A stretch of 39,159 bases of DNA from Flavobacteriaceae bacterium (lineage in GTDB: Bacteria > Bacteroidota > Bacteroidia > Flavobacteriales > Flavobacteriaceae), in assembly GCA_017852395.1 (NCBI GenBank), contig JAFMLE010000002.1, positions 1 to 39,159 on the forward strand. Direction: 5' to 3'. The position numbers were made by a program, and so were the translations under genes. Positions 16,589-26,213 of this stretch are shown here, piece after piece (within the stretch, counting starts at the first letter, position 1; the number at the start of each line of letters is the position of its first letter). The notes below the pieces were generated by a model. The model was not told the origin of the DNA. It was given only the letters and a program-made list of their open reading frames with translations, and made no database searches.

Positions 16589-17018
16589 CTTGAATTTGAT
16601 TTGCTACGATACTGCAGGCTTGGTCAATCATCTGAAAGACCTTTTCGAAGCCATCGTCACCACCATAATAGGGGTCGGGTACTTCTTCTGAAATTCGTAA
16701 AAGCGCAACCTTTTGTTTTTGTTGATCATTGGCCGCTAAGCGAATGACGTTCTGATAATTAGATCGGTCCATAACGTAGATGCGATCGAAATATTCGAAG
16801 TCATTGCTAGTAAATTGTCGTGCTTTTTGCGCATGTATATCGATACCATGTTTGTATGCTACTGCTATGCTTCTGGGGTCGGGTGGGTTTCCGACATGGT
16901 AGGCAGCGGTTCCTGCAGAGTCCACTTGGTGTTTCCGAATGTCGAGTTTGGCTTGTAAAATACCTTCTGCCAAGGGCGACCTACAGATGTTCCCAAGACA
17001 GACCATAAGGATTTTCAT
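16581..17018 (-). CDS. Low-molecular-weight protein-tyrosine phosphatase
   Basis: 145 residues with the P-loop VCLGNICRSP: nucleophile Cys7 and Arg13 form the Cx5R motif, with Cys12 inside the loop as in the family. The general-acid motif is DPYYGG with Asp115. It removes phosphate from protein tyrosines (capsule or exopolysaccharide kinases elsewhere) or possibly arsenate-type substrates; the DPYY acid loop favours a phosphatase over the related ArsC-type reductases. It begins 9 bases after the dnaA stop and overlaps the methylase gene by 8 bases, so it is co-transcribed with dnaA. No tyrosine kinase is nearby. Confidence 0.93.
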   Translation of the reverse strand: MKILMVCLGNICRSPLAEGILQAKLDIRKHQVDSAGTAAYHVGNPPDPRSIAVAYKHGIDIHAQKARQFTSNDFEYFDRIYVMDRSNYQNVIRLAANDQQKQKVALLRISEEVPDPYYGGDDGFEKVFQMIDQACSIVANQIQDE

Positions 17019-17027
17019 GCGCTAAAA

Positions 17028-18455
17028 TTAGAGGGTCAGCTTTTGGTTGAGATCATCCACATATTTACGGAATTGTTTGTCCGTAAAACTTAGGTTATCA
17101 ACCGTTTTGCAGGCGTGTAAAACCGTTGCATGGTCTCTTTTTCCTATTTGAGAACCGATACTTGCCAAAGAGGCTTTAGTGAATTTTTTGGCAAAATACA
17201 TGGCCAATTGACGGGCTTGGACGATGTGACGTTTGCGCGTTTTGGATTGCAGGGTGTCAATGTCCATTTGGAAATATTCGGAAACCACTTTTTGAATGTA
17301 GTCTATAGAAACTTCGCGTTTGGTATTTTTTACAAACTTGTTGACGACTTCTTTTGCAAGCTCAACCGTAATTTCCATTTTATTAAACGACGACTGAGCA
17401 ATTAGAGAAATAATAGCGCCCTCAAGCTCGCGAACGTTGCTTTTGATGTTTTTTGCTACATATTCTACAATCGTATCAGGAATTTCTACACCGTCACGAT
17501 ATAGTTTATTTTTTAGAATCGATATACGTGTTTCAAAATCGGGTACTTGAAGCTCGGCAGACAGTCCCCACTTAAAACGTGAAAGCAACCGTTGTTCGAT
17601 ATCTTGCATGTCAACGGGTGCTTTGTCAGAAGTGATGATTACCTGTTTGCCGTTTTGATGAAGATGATTAAAAATATGAAAGAATACATCTTGGGTTCCG
17701 GATTTACCGCTCAAAAACTGCACATCATCAATAATGAGCACATCGATAAGCTGATAAAAATGAATAAAATCGTTTCGTGTATTTTTCTTTACCGACTCGA
17801 CATATTGTTGAGTAAATTTTTCGGCGGATATATAAAGGACTGTTTTGTCTGCATAGTTCTCCTTTATTTCAACACCAATAGCATGTGCTAAATGGGTTTT
17901 GCCCAGTCCTACACCACCAAAAATGAGTAAGGGGTTAAAAGAAGTACCGCCCGGTTTATTGGCAACAGCTAATCCTGCAGATCGGGCGAGTCGATTGGAA
18001 TCTCCCTCCAAAAAGTTATCAAAATTGTAGTTGGGATTGAGTTGCGACTCGACTTCTAAATTTCGAATTCCGGGAATAACAAAAGGATTTTTAAGTTCCG
18101 CATTATAGGAATTGAGCGGGGCATCAACTTGTTGTGTGTTTTGAATGGATTTGGTGGCACTAGGAATACTTTCTGTATGCGCCAGTTTGTTGCCAAAGGT
18201 ATTCTCCATCCGAATCACATAAATCAAACGGGCATCTCGACCTAACTCTTTGGTAAGCGCTGATTTTAGGAGTTTGATATAATGCTCTTCGAGCCACTCG
18301 TAAAAAAATCGGCTGGGAACCTCAATACTCAAAACGTTACCTTCAAGTTTAACAGGCTTAATGGGTACGAACCACGTTTTATATGCTTGGATCTGAATAT
18401 TATCCTCTATAAAATTCAAGCAGTTTTGCCAAACATGACCGGCTGAAGTACTCAT
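17028..18455 (-). CDS. dnaA: Chromosomal replication initiator protein DnaA
   Basis: An AAA+ ATPase that binds DnaA boxes and opens the origin. 475 residues: N-terminal DnaB/DiaA-interaction domain I (1 to about 80), a linker (about 85-135), AAA+ core with Walker A GGVGLGKT (180-187) and Walker B LIIDDVQ (240-246), and C-terminal helix-turn-helix domain IV with the DnaA-box signature KRDHATVLHACK (439-450). The ATG at 18455 gives the usual start. Upstream lies a 175-base, very AT-rich gap shared with the divergent thioesterase gene; I find no cluster of TTATNCACA boxes in it. It heads a minus-strand operon with a phosphatase and a methylase. Confidence 0.98.
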   Translation of the reverse strand: MSTSAGHVWQNCLNFIEDNIQIQAYKTWFVPIKPVKLEGNVLSIEVPSRFFYEWLEEHYIKLLKSALTKELGRDARLIYVIRMENTFGNKLAHTESIPSATKSIQNTQQVDAPLNSYNAELKNPFVIPGIRNLEVESQLNPNYNFDNFLEGDSNRLARSAGLAVANKPGGTSFNPLLIFGGVGLGKTHLAHAIGVEIKENYADKTVLYISAEKFTQQYVESVKKNTRNDFIHFYQLIDVLIIDDVQFLSGKSGTQDVFFHIFNHLHQNGKQVIITSDKAPVDMQDIEQRLLSRFKWGLSAELQVPDFETRISILKNKLYRDGVEIPDTIVEYVAKNIKSNVRELEGAIISLIAQSSFNKMEITVELAKEVVNKFVKNTKREVSIDYIQKVVSEYFQMDIDTLQSKTRKRHIVQARQLAMYFAKKFTKASLASIGSQIGKRDHATVLHACKTVDNLSFTDKQFRKYVDDLNQKLTL

Positions 18456-18630
18456 TAGTGTTTATTACTTTTTAGTAAAAATTGAACGAATAGTATTAGT
18501 TACTTGGTACAGGCAAATATTGCTTAAAAAATTTTAAAAAAAAATTTAAATCGCTATTGAAATTTAATTTTTTTTGTTGGATATTAAACCACGGCGTGTG
18601 TCCTTTTTTACATTACACATCAAAACCTAA

Positions 18631-19044
18631 ATGCAATATACTACAGCTCCAATTTTGGTGCGTTATTCGGATACCGATCAAATGAAATTTGTTCATCACA
18701 GCAACTACTTGCGGTATTTTGAGATTGCTCGCTTAGAATGGCTCCGTGCTATGGGTATTTCTTATAAAAAAATGGAAGAAGATCAACTTTTGCTGCCCGT
18801 TGTTGATGCCTATGTAAAATACCACAGGCCTACTTTTTTTGAGGACCAGCTCACCGTTACTGTTTTTTTAAAATCAATGCCAAAAGCGTCTTTAGATTTT
18901 AACTATGAAATTCGGAATCAAGATAATGTATGTGTCTGTACAGGATCTACAAAGCTTGCATTTTTAGATGCCATTTCGCAACGACCAACACGTTGCCCAA
19001 AGATTCTTTACAACGCTTTTGAATCGTTTCGAGTTGCGGAGTAA
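18631..19044 (+). CDS. Acyl-CoA thioesterase, YbgC/FcbC hotdog family
   Basis: 137 residues of the 4-hydroxybenzoyl-CoA thioesterase-type hotdog fold. The active-site stretch RYSDTDQMKFVHHSNYLRYFE keeps the catalytic-type Asp in SDTDQM and the HHSNY helix start; the usual Gly of DQMG is Lys here. FEDQLTVTVFLKSM and STKLAFLDAISQRPTRCP follow the YbgC pattern. It probably hydrolyses short or medium acyl-CoA (or acyl-ACP) in the cytosol; exact chain preference is unknown. Its 3' end overlaps ribD by 37 bases in convergent orientation. It is divergent from dnaA, a neighbourhood I recall from other flavobacteria. Confidence 0.9.
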   Translation: MQYTTAPILVRYSDTDQMKFVHHSNYLRYFEIARLEWLRAMGISYKKMEEDQLLLPVVDAYVKYHRPTFFEDQLTVTVFLKSMPKASLDFNYEIRNQDNVCVCTGSTKLAFLDAISQRPTRCPKILYNAFESFRVAE

Positions 19045-20069
19045 AAAATATCCTCACCTAGGGTTTCCTGTTCTTCAAACGAAATGTCTATAACTGGTGC
19101 TGCGATTCCAGATTCTAAATTTTTTGATGCTTTGAGTTTATAGATTTCATCCCACATCTGTTGATCAATAAACGACTGAAGGGTTTTTGCTCCGCCTTCT
19201 ACCAAAAGAGAGATGCAATTTTGTTGGTACAACACTTGGAGCACCTCTTGAATGGGGTTTTTGAAGGGCAGCAAGAATTGTTTGGTGTTTTGCAGTTGTT
19301 TGTTTGTTGTTTTAGTAAAATAAAAAACGGTGCCTCCTTCATTAAAAATCGATGCATTTGTGGGCGCCCGATGATTGGGGTCTATGACACATCTTTGTGG
19401 GGTTTTTCCGGGCCATTTGCGCAGTGTCAGCAGGGGGTCATCGTCAATGAGGGTTTGAACACCAATAAGTATGGCTGCAAATTGACTTCGCCACTGGTGG
19501 GCTTTTTGTTGGGCGAGGGCACCCGTTAGCCAATAAACTTGGTTTTTTTTTCGGTGTTCTATTTTTGGAGCGATGAAGCCATCGGCACTTTCCGCCCACT
19601 TGAGGATGATGTGTGGGCGCTTTTTTTCATGAAAAGTAAAAAAAGCGCGATTCAACAAGCGGCATTGCGTTTCGAGAACACCCTCGACGACTTCACAACC
19701 CTGTGCTCTAAGAAGTTCAATGCCTTTCCCTGCCACTAATGGATTTGCATCTCGTGATCCTACGATCACTTTTGGGATGCCCATTTTGAGGATAAGTGCT
19801 GTACAAGGCGGTGTTTTTCCAAAATGACAGCAAGGTTCTAAGGTCACATAAAGAGCTGCTTTTTTCAACCACTTTTTGTTATCAACGGCATTGATGGCAT
19901 TAACTTCTGCGTGTGGTGTCCCCGCTTTATGATGCCAGCCTTGACCGATAATTCTATTTTGATAAACGATGACACAGCCCACCATGGGATTGGGATGGGT
20001 CTTTCCGATGCCTTTTTTTGCGAGTTGCAAGGCATACTGCATATATATGTGATCTTGGTCTTTGGCCAT
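19008..20069 (-). CDS. ribD: Bifunctional riboflavin deaminase/reductase
   Basis: Catalyses the deamination and side-chain reduction steps of riboflavin synthesis. 353 residues: an N-terminal cytidine-deaminase-like domain with zinc motif PHAEVNA (His53, Glu55) and LEPCCHFGKTPPC (Cys80, Cys89), then a DHFR-like reductase domain from about 150 (HIILKWAESADGFIAP, ILIGVQTLIDDDPLLTLR and LLVEGGAKTLQSFIDQ). Length and order are normal. The ATG at 20069 is supported by the conserved YMQYALQLAKKG start. Its last 37 bases overlap the thioesterase gene. No other rib genes are in the window. Confidence 0.96.
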   Translation of the reverse strand: MAKDQDHIYMQYALQLAKKGIGKTHPNPMVGCVIVYQNRIIGQGWHHKAGTPHAEVNAINAVDNKKWLKKAALYVTLEPCCHFGKTPPCTALILKMGIPKVIVGSRDANPLVAGKGIELLRAQGCEVVEGVLETQCRLLNRAFFTFHEKKRPHIILKWAESADGFIAPKIEHRKKNQVYWLTGALAQQKAHQWRSQFAAILIGVQTLIDDDPLLTLRKWPGKTPQRCVIDPNHRAPTNASIFNEGGTVFYFTKTTNKQLQNTKQFLLPFKNPIQEVLQVLYQQNCISLLVEGGAKTLQSFIDQQMWDEIYKLKASKNLESGIAAPVIDISFEEQETLGEDIFYSATRNDSKAL

Positions 20070-20085
20070 GTTTTGAACTAAAACA

Positions 20086-20116
20086 TTGTGAAAAAAGTTC
20101 TGCTGCTGTAAATTTA
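20086..20116 (+). promoter_or_regulatory. Promoter for the GNAT-prmC-ligA cluster (TTG-N20-TAAATTTA)
   Basis: TTG at 20086-20088, 20 bases, then TAAATTTA at 20109-20116, which differs from TAnnTTTG only at the last base. It fits a start at the ATG at 20137; the ATG at 20116 overlaps the element and is therefore unlikely to be used. TAAATTTA is self-complementary and also faces ribD, but no spaced TTG is found on that side. Confidence 0.5.
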
Positions 20117-20136
20117 TGCGAAATATTTTTCCTCAT

Positions 20137-20615
20137 ATGAAAATCCGAGAAATTCAACCTGCCGACAATGAACTTTTGGCCGTTGTCATCAGAAAGGTCC
20201 TTGTAGAAATGGGCGTTCCAAAGCAAGGTACAGCCTATGCCGATAAAGAATTGGATGCAATGTATCTGGCCTATGATCAACCGCAGTCAGTATATTATGT
20301 TGTCGCAGATGCACAAAATAAGGTCGTTGGTGGCGCTGGTATCGCACCACTTAAAGATGGAAACCCCAAGGTGTGCGAATTACAAAAAATGTATTTTTTG
20401 CCTGCCACTCGAGGACTTGGACTGGGAGATCAAATGATCGAAAAATGCCTTGCTTTTGCAAAACAACAAGGTTTTGAACAATGTTATATCGAAACCATGC
20501 CCAATATGTTGGCTGCTCAAAAACTCTATGTAAAAAAGGGTTTTGAATATATTGACCATCCAATGGGCAATACCGGACATTGTAATTGTCCGGTTTGGTT
20601 ACTCAAAAAATTATA

Positions 20616-20616
<1 letters not shown>
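20137..20616 (+). CDS. GNAT-family N-acetyltransferase
   Basis: 159 residues from the ATG at 20137 (MKIREIQPADNELLAVVI); an ATG at 20116 would add 7 residues but overlaps the promoter. GNAT signs: the VVGGAGIAPL strand, CELQKMYFLPATRGLGLGDQ with the R-x-x-G-x-G loop (RGLGLGD), YIETMPNMLAAQKLYVKKGF for motif B, and a C-terminal HCNCPVWLLK. The Leu-Gln-Lys-Met-Tyr strand and PATRG loop are common in a Bacteroidota/MarR-associated GNAT group, but the substrate is unknown. The stop TAA shares one base with the prmC ATG (TAATG), indicating translational coupling. Confidence 0.9.
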
Positions 20617-23460
<2,844 letters not shown>

Positions 23461-23468
23461 ATATGATG

Positions 23469-23484
23469 TGTTATATTTATAACA
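23469..23484. repeat. AT-rich inverted repeat between ligA and the DUF6913-like gene
   Basis: TGTTATA and TATAACA arms flank a 2-base centre, 9 bases after the ligA stop and about 70 before the next gene. It is too AT-rich and lacks a clear T-run to be a good terminator; it could be an operator. Confidence 0.35.
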
Positions 23485-23527
23485 TTTTATTTAAAAATAT
23501 AATATTATACTAGTTTTTTTAACAAAC

Positions 23528-23560
23528 ATGAAGGTTCAACTAATTTTGATGTGTTTATGA
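23528..23560 (+). CDS. Possible 10-residue leader peptide
   Basis: ATG at 23528 opens a reading frame MKVQLILMCL that stops at TGA 23558-23560, overlapping the ATG (23557) of the following gene in an ATGA junction. This is the arrangement expected of a coupling leader peptide, but it is short and could be chance in a gap of this composition. No attenuator hairpin is evident. Confidence 0.25.
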   Translation: MKVQLILMCL

Positions 23561-24078
23561 AGCAATGGTTCCAAGAATTGTTGTTGAGACGCAAAGTCAA
23601 TCAGCTCAAAAATGCGCCGATTAACGTAGCAACTCACCCTTTGAATCAAATAAAAAATATCATTGTTTTGTTTGATGCCACCCTTCCGGTTGATCCCTTG
23701 CTTCTAAGACAAAAAATTGTAGCGATCGCGGATAAAAATGCGAAGATTACGTTTTTAAATTTTAACAAGAAGAAAATGGCACATCAAAATGCTTTTATTG
23801 CAGTCTCCCCCTTAGATCTTTCCTTTGGTGGTCAGTTAAGACCCTGGCTTCAGGATATTTGTTCTGCTCAATACGATGTTGTAATCCATTTTTTTAACAC
23901 ACCCAAAACCGTTATGGAATGGATTGGGTTGCACCTCAAAGCCCCATTGCGAGTCGGATTTAAAAACGTATCTCTAGAACTCAACAACCTAATTCTGGAT
24001 TTTCCTGAAGAAAGCCTCGATGGTTTTTTTGAATCGCTCACCAAATACATGAACATAATCAATCAATCATCGAAATGA
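23557..24078 (+). CDS. DUF6913-like protein, unknown function
   Basis: 173 residues from the ATG at 23557 (MKQWFQELLLRRKVNQLK); a GTG two codons upstream is an alternative. The N-terminal helix is basic; then come a Rossmann-like strand NIIVLFDATLPVD, the ITFLNFNKKK segment, a DVVIHFFNTPKTVMEWIG helix, LRVGFKNVSLELNNLILDF and a Phe-rich C-terminal helix. The pattern agrees with what I recall of DUF6913 proteins of flavobacteria, which sit next to dapA; no catalytic motif is evident. It overlaps dapA by 4 bases, so the two are probably translated as a pair. Confidence 0.72.
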   Translation: MKQWFQELLLRRKVNQLKNAPINVATHPLNQIKNIIVLFDATLPVDPLLLRQKIVAIADKNAKITFLNFNKKKMAHQNAFIAVSPLDLSFGGQLRPWLQDICSAQYDVVIHFFNTPKTVMEWIGLHLKAPLRVGFKNVSLELNNLILDFPEESLDGFFESLTKYMNIINQSSK

Positions 24079-24965
24079 ATTTACGCGGACAAGGTGTCGC
24101 ACTGACGACTCCTTTTACAGAAGATTTGGCGATAGATCAAGCCGCACTTTGTGCACAGGTAGAACATCTTATTGCAGCAGCAGTTGACTATTTGGTGGTT
24201 TTGGGTACAACCGCCGAAGCCGCTACTTTGAGTCTGGAAGAAAAGCAACAAATTGTAGGGCTGGTCGCCCATCAAAGTGCGGGTCGTATTCCACTGGTTT
24301 TGGGTGTTGGTGGCAATCATACCGCTGATGTGATTCGATCTTTTGATGACTATGATTTGTCAGCATACCAAGCAATTCTGTCTGTATGTCCATACTATAA
24401 CAAGCCCACTCAAGAGGGGATTTACCAGCATTTTGAAGCGGTAGCCCAGCAAGCCCCGTTGCCCATCATCCTTTACAACGTGCCTTCTCGTACAGGGGTT
24501 GATATGGAGGTTGAAACCGTAGTTCGTTTGGTAGAAAGTTGCCCAAACATCATCGGGATCAAAGAGGCTGGTGGTAATTTTGAAAAAATACAGCGATTGA
24601 TTCAAATGTGTCCCAGTTATTTTCAGGTGGTCTCTGGTGATGATGCTCTGGCATTGCCTACTGTTTTGGCGGGTGGTGTAGGGGTGATTTCTGTCCTCGG
24701 AAATGCACTACCACACCAATTCGGAACACTTATACATCATGGATTAAACCACCGTGTTTCTGAAGCCTACAGCCAGCAATTTGCACTTTTGGACTTAATT
24801 CAATTATTGTTTAAAGAAGGTAATCCAGCCGGCATCAAAGCCCTTTTGGCGATCCAACAAAGGGGTCAGATTTTTACACGTCTCCCTTTGGTCCCTGCCA
24901 GTGCGCAATTGCAACAACAACTACAACATGAACTTAGTCTGCTAACGGCTTTTCAATTGGGTTAA
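24075..24965 (+). CDS. dapA: 4-hydroxy-tetrahydrodipicolinate synthase
   Basis: Condenses pyruvate with aspartate semialdehyde, the first step of the lysine/diaminopimelate branch. 296 residues of a TIM-barrel aldolase: GVALTTPF at the N-terminus, LGTTAEAATL with the catalytic-triad Thr45/Thr46, Tyr134 in ILYNVPSRTG and the Schiff-base Lys163 in GIKEAGG. VVSGDDALALPTVLAGGVGVISVLGN is the usual C-terminal half of the barrel. Start and length are standard. Together with dapF at 13.5 kb the window carries two steps of the same pathway, though not in one operon. It overlaps the DUF6913-like gene by 4 bases. Confidence 0.97.
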   Translation: MNLRGQGVALTTPFTEDLAIDQAALCAQVEHLIAAAVDYLVVLGTTAEAATLSLEEKQQIVGLVAHQSAGRIPLVLGVGGNHTADVIRSFDDYDLSAYQAILSVCPYYNKPTQEGIYQHFEAVAQQAPLPIILYNVPSRTGVDMEVETVVRLVESCPNIIGIKEAGGNFEKIQRLIQMCPSYFQVVSGDDALALPTVLAGGVGVISVLGNALPHQFGTLIHHGLNHRVSEAYSQQFALLDLIQLLFKEGNPAGIKALLAIQQRGQIFTRLPLVPASAQLQQQLQHELSLLTAFQLG

Positions 24966-24990
24966 ATTTTTAATAAAAAGTGCTGCATCT

Positions 24991-25011
24991 CGAAGGTAAA
25001 TGTTACTTTCG
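24991..25011. repeat. Hairpin between dapA and bamD
   Basis: Arms CGAAGGTAA and TTACTTTCG (9 bp, one G-U pair) with a 3-base loop lie 25 bases after dapA. No T-run follows immediately, so this is at best a weak terminator or an operator ahead of bamD. Confidence 0.35.
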
Positions 25012-25051
25012 TTAACGATTTTTATATCATCTTATTTTGTAATTTCGCAGC

Positions 25052-25873
25052 ATGATAAAATTCTGTTACCGTTTTTGTTTTTTGGCAGTAGCTCTGATGG
25101 CATTGGCTTCTTGCAGCGAGTATCAAAAAATTGTAAACAGCACCGATGTTGTTGAAAAATATAAAGCTGCACAAGACTATTATGATAAGGGCGAATACAA
25201 AAAAGCCATTCGACTTTTTGAAATAGTAAAACCTTCTTTTAGTGGAAAACCCCAAAACGAACGCTTGGTCTATTTCTTTGCCAACGCGTACTACCAAAAC
25301 AAAGATTATTATTTGGCGGCGTACCAGTATGATAATTTTGTCAAATCCTATCCCAAAAGCGATCGGGTAGAAGAAGCCAGTTTTTATGCGGCTAAATGCT
25401 ATTATCACCAATCGCCAATCTATAGTCTTGACCAAAAAGACACCTTTGAAGCTTTAGAAAAGCTCCAGGTTTTTTTAAACAAATACCCACAATCTTCTTT
25501 TTCGGATGAAGCGAATCAGCTGATTTTGGAGTTGCAAACCAAAATCGAACAAAAAGACTTTGAAATTGCCAAACAATACTATACCATTCGGGATTATAAA
25601 GCCGCTGTAAAAGCTTTAGATAATTTTATATCCGAATATCCGGGCACCAAATTTAGAGAAGAAGCCCTATATCAAAAGTTTAACGCCGCCTATGAGATTG
25701 CCATCAACAGTTTTAGAACGGTTATGAAGCCCCGTTTGGAAGAGCTACAACAACTCCACCAAACCATTTTTAGATACTATCCAGAAACCTTGTTTTCTGA
25801 AGACTTAAATCAAAAAATAGAAGAAGTAGAAAAATTACTTCGTACATTTGCACCGCCAACAGAAAGCAAATAA
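25052..25873 (+). CDS. bamD: Outer-membrane assembly lipoprotein BamD
   Basis: Periplasmic lipoprotein of the BAM complex that inserts outer-membrane beta-barrels. 273 residues: a signal peptide with lipobox LASC and lipidated Cys21, then TPR-like helical repeats. Recognisable BamD stretches include EYQKIVNSTDVVEKYKAAQD, YYDKGEYKKAIRLFE, FFANAYYQNKDYYLAAYQYD, and NFVKSYPKSDRVEEASFYAA, which with NKYPQSSF and SEYPGTKF give the repeated YP.S pattern. It is followed 7 bases later by an omega-like subunit gene, an arrangement I recall from other Bacteroidota. An imperfect -7 (TTATTTTG, 25032-25039) precedes it. Confidence 0.95.
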   Translation: MIKFCYRFCFLAVALMALASCSEYQKIVNSTDVVEKYKAAQDYYDKGEYKKAIRLFEIVKPSFSGKPQNERLVYFFANAYYQNKDYYLAAYQYDNFVKSYPKSDRVEEASFYAAKCYYHQSPIYSLDQKDTFEALEKLQVFLNKYPQSSFSDEANQLILELQTKIEQKDFEIAKQYYTIRDYKAAVKALDNFISEYPGTKFREEALYQKFNAAYEIAINSFRTVMKPRLEELQQLHQTIFRYYPETLFSEDLNQKIEEVEKLLRTFAPPTESK

Positions 25874-25880
25874 CAATACT

Positions 25881-26210
25881 ATGACAAAGTTTAGAAGTTC
25901 CAACGCTGCACTAAGTTCAAAAACATACGACCGCAACGAAATCGAAAAATCCACTGATAATATCTATGAGGCGATTTCGATCATTGCAAAAAGAACCGCT
26001 CAAATCAACTTGGATATGAAAAGCGAGTTGCACGAAAAATTGGACGAATTTGCTACGCACAACGACAGTTTAGAAGAAATTTTCGAAAACAAAGAACAAA
26101 TCGAGGTTTCTAAATTCTACGAGCGTCTTCCTAAGCCACATGCTTTGGCGATCGAAGAGTGGTTTAATGATAAAATTTACCACCGAAATACCGAAGAATC
26201 AGCCTCCTAG
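25881..26210 (+). CDS. Omega/Rpb6-like RNA polymerase subunit, Bacteroidota type
   Basis: 109 residues from the ATG at 25881; a TTG inside bamD would add 11 and is rejected. The N-terminal half, YDRNEIEKSTDNIYEAISIIAKRTAQIN, is the RPB6/omega region (the IYE...IAKRA motif), followed by an acidic ENKEQIEVSKFYERLPKP segment conserved in Bacteroidota 'DNA-directed RNA polymerase omega' or 'Rpb6' annotations. It is probably RpoZ-equivalent, helping assemble the beta-prime subunit, but it is divergent from proteobacterial omega, so I leave the symbol blank. It lies between bamD and coaBC with gaps of 7 and 3 bases. Confidence 0.88.
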   Translation: MTKFRSSNAALSSKTYDRNEIEKSTDNIYEAISIIAKRTAQINLDMKSELHEKLDEFATHNDSLEEIFENKEQIEVSKFYERLPKPHALAIEEWFNDKIYHRNTEESAS

Positions 26211-26213
26211 GCC

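Noticed and set aside
17053-17061. TCATCCACA, one mismatch from a DnaA box
   Set aside because: A single imperfect site inside the dnaA coding region, with no cluster; not evidence of an origin.
25022-25435. 137-codon open frame antisense to the start of bamD
   Set aside because: It lies opposite a clear lipoprotein gene, has odd composition and matches no family pattern; a shadow of bamD.
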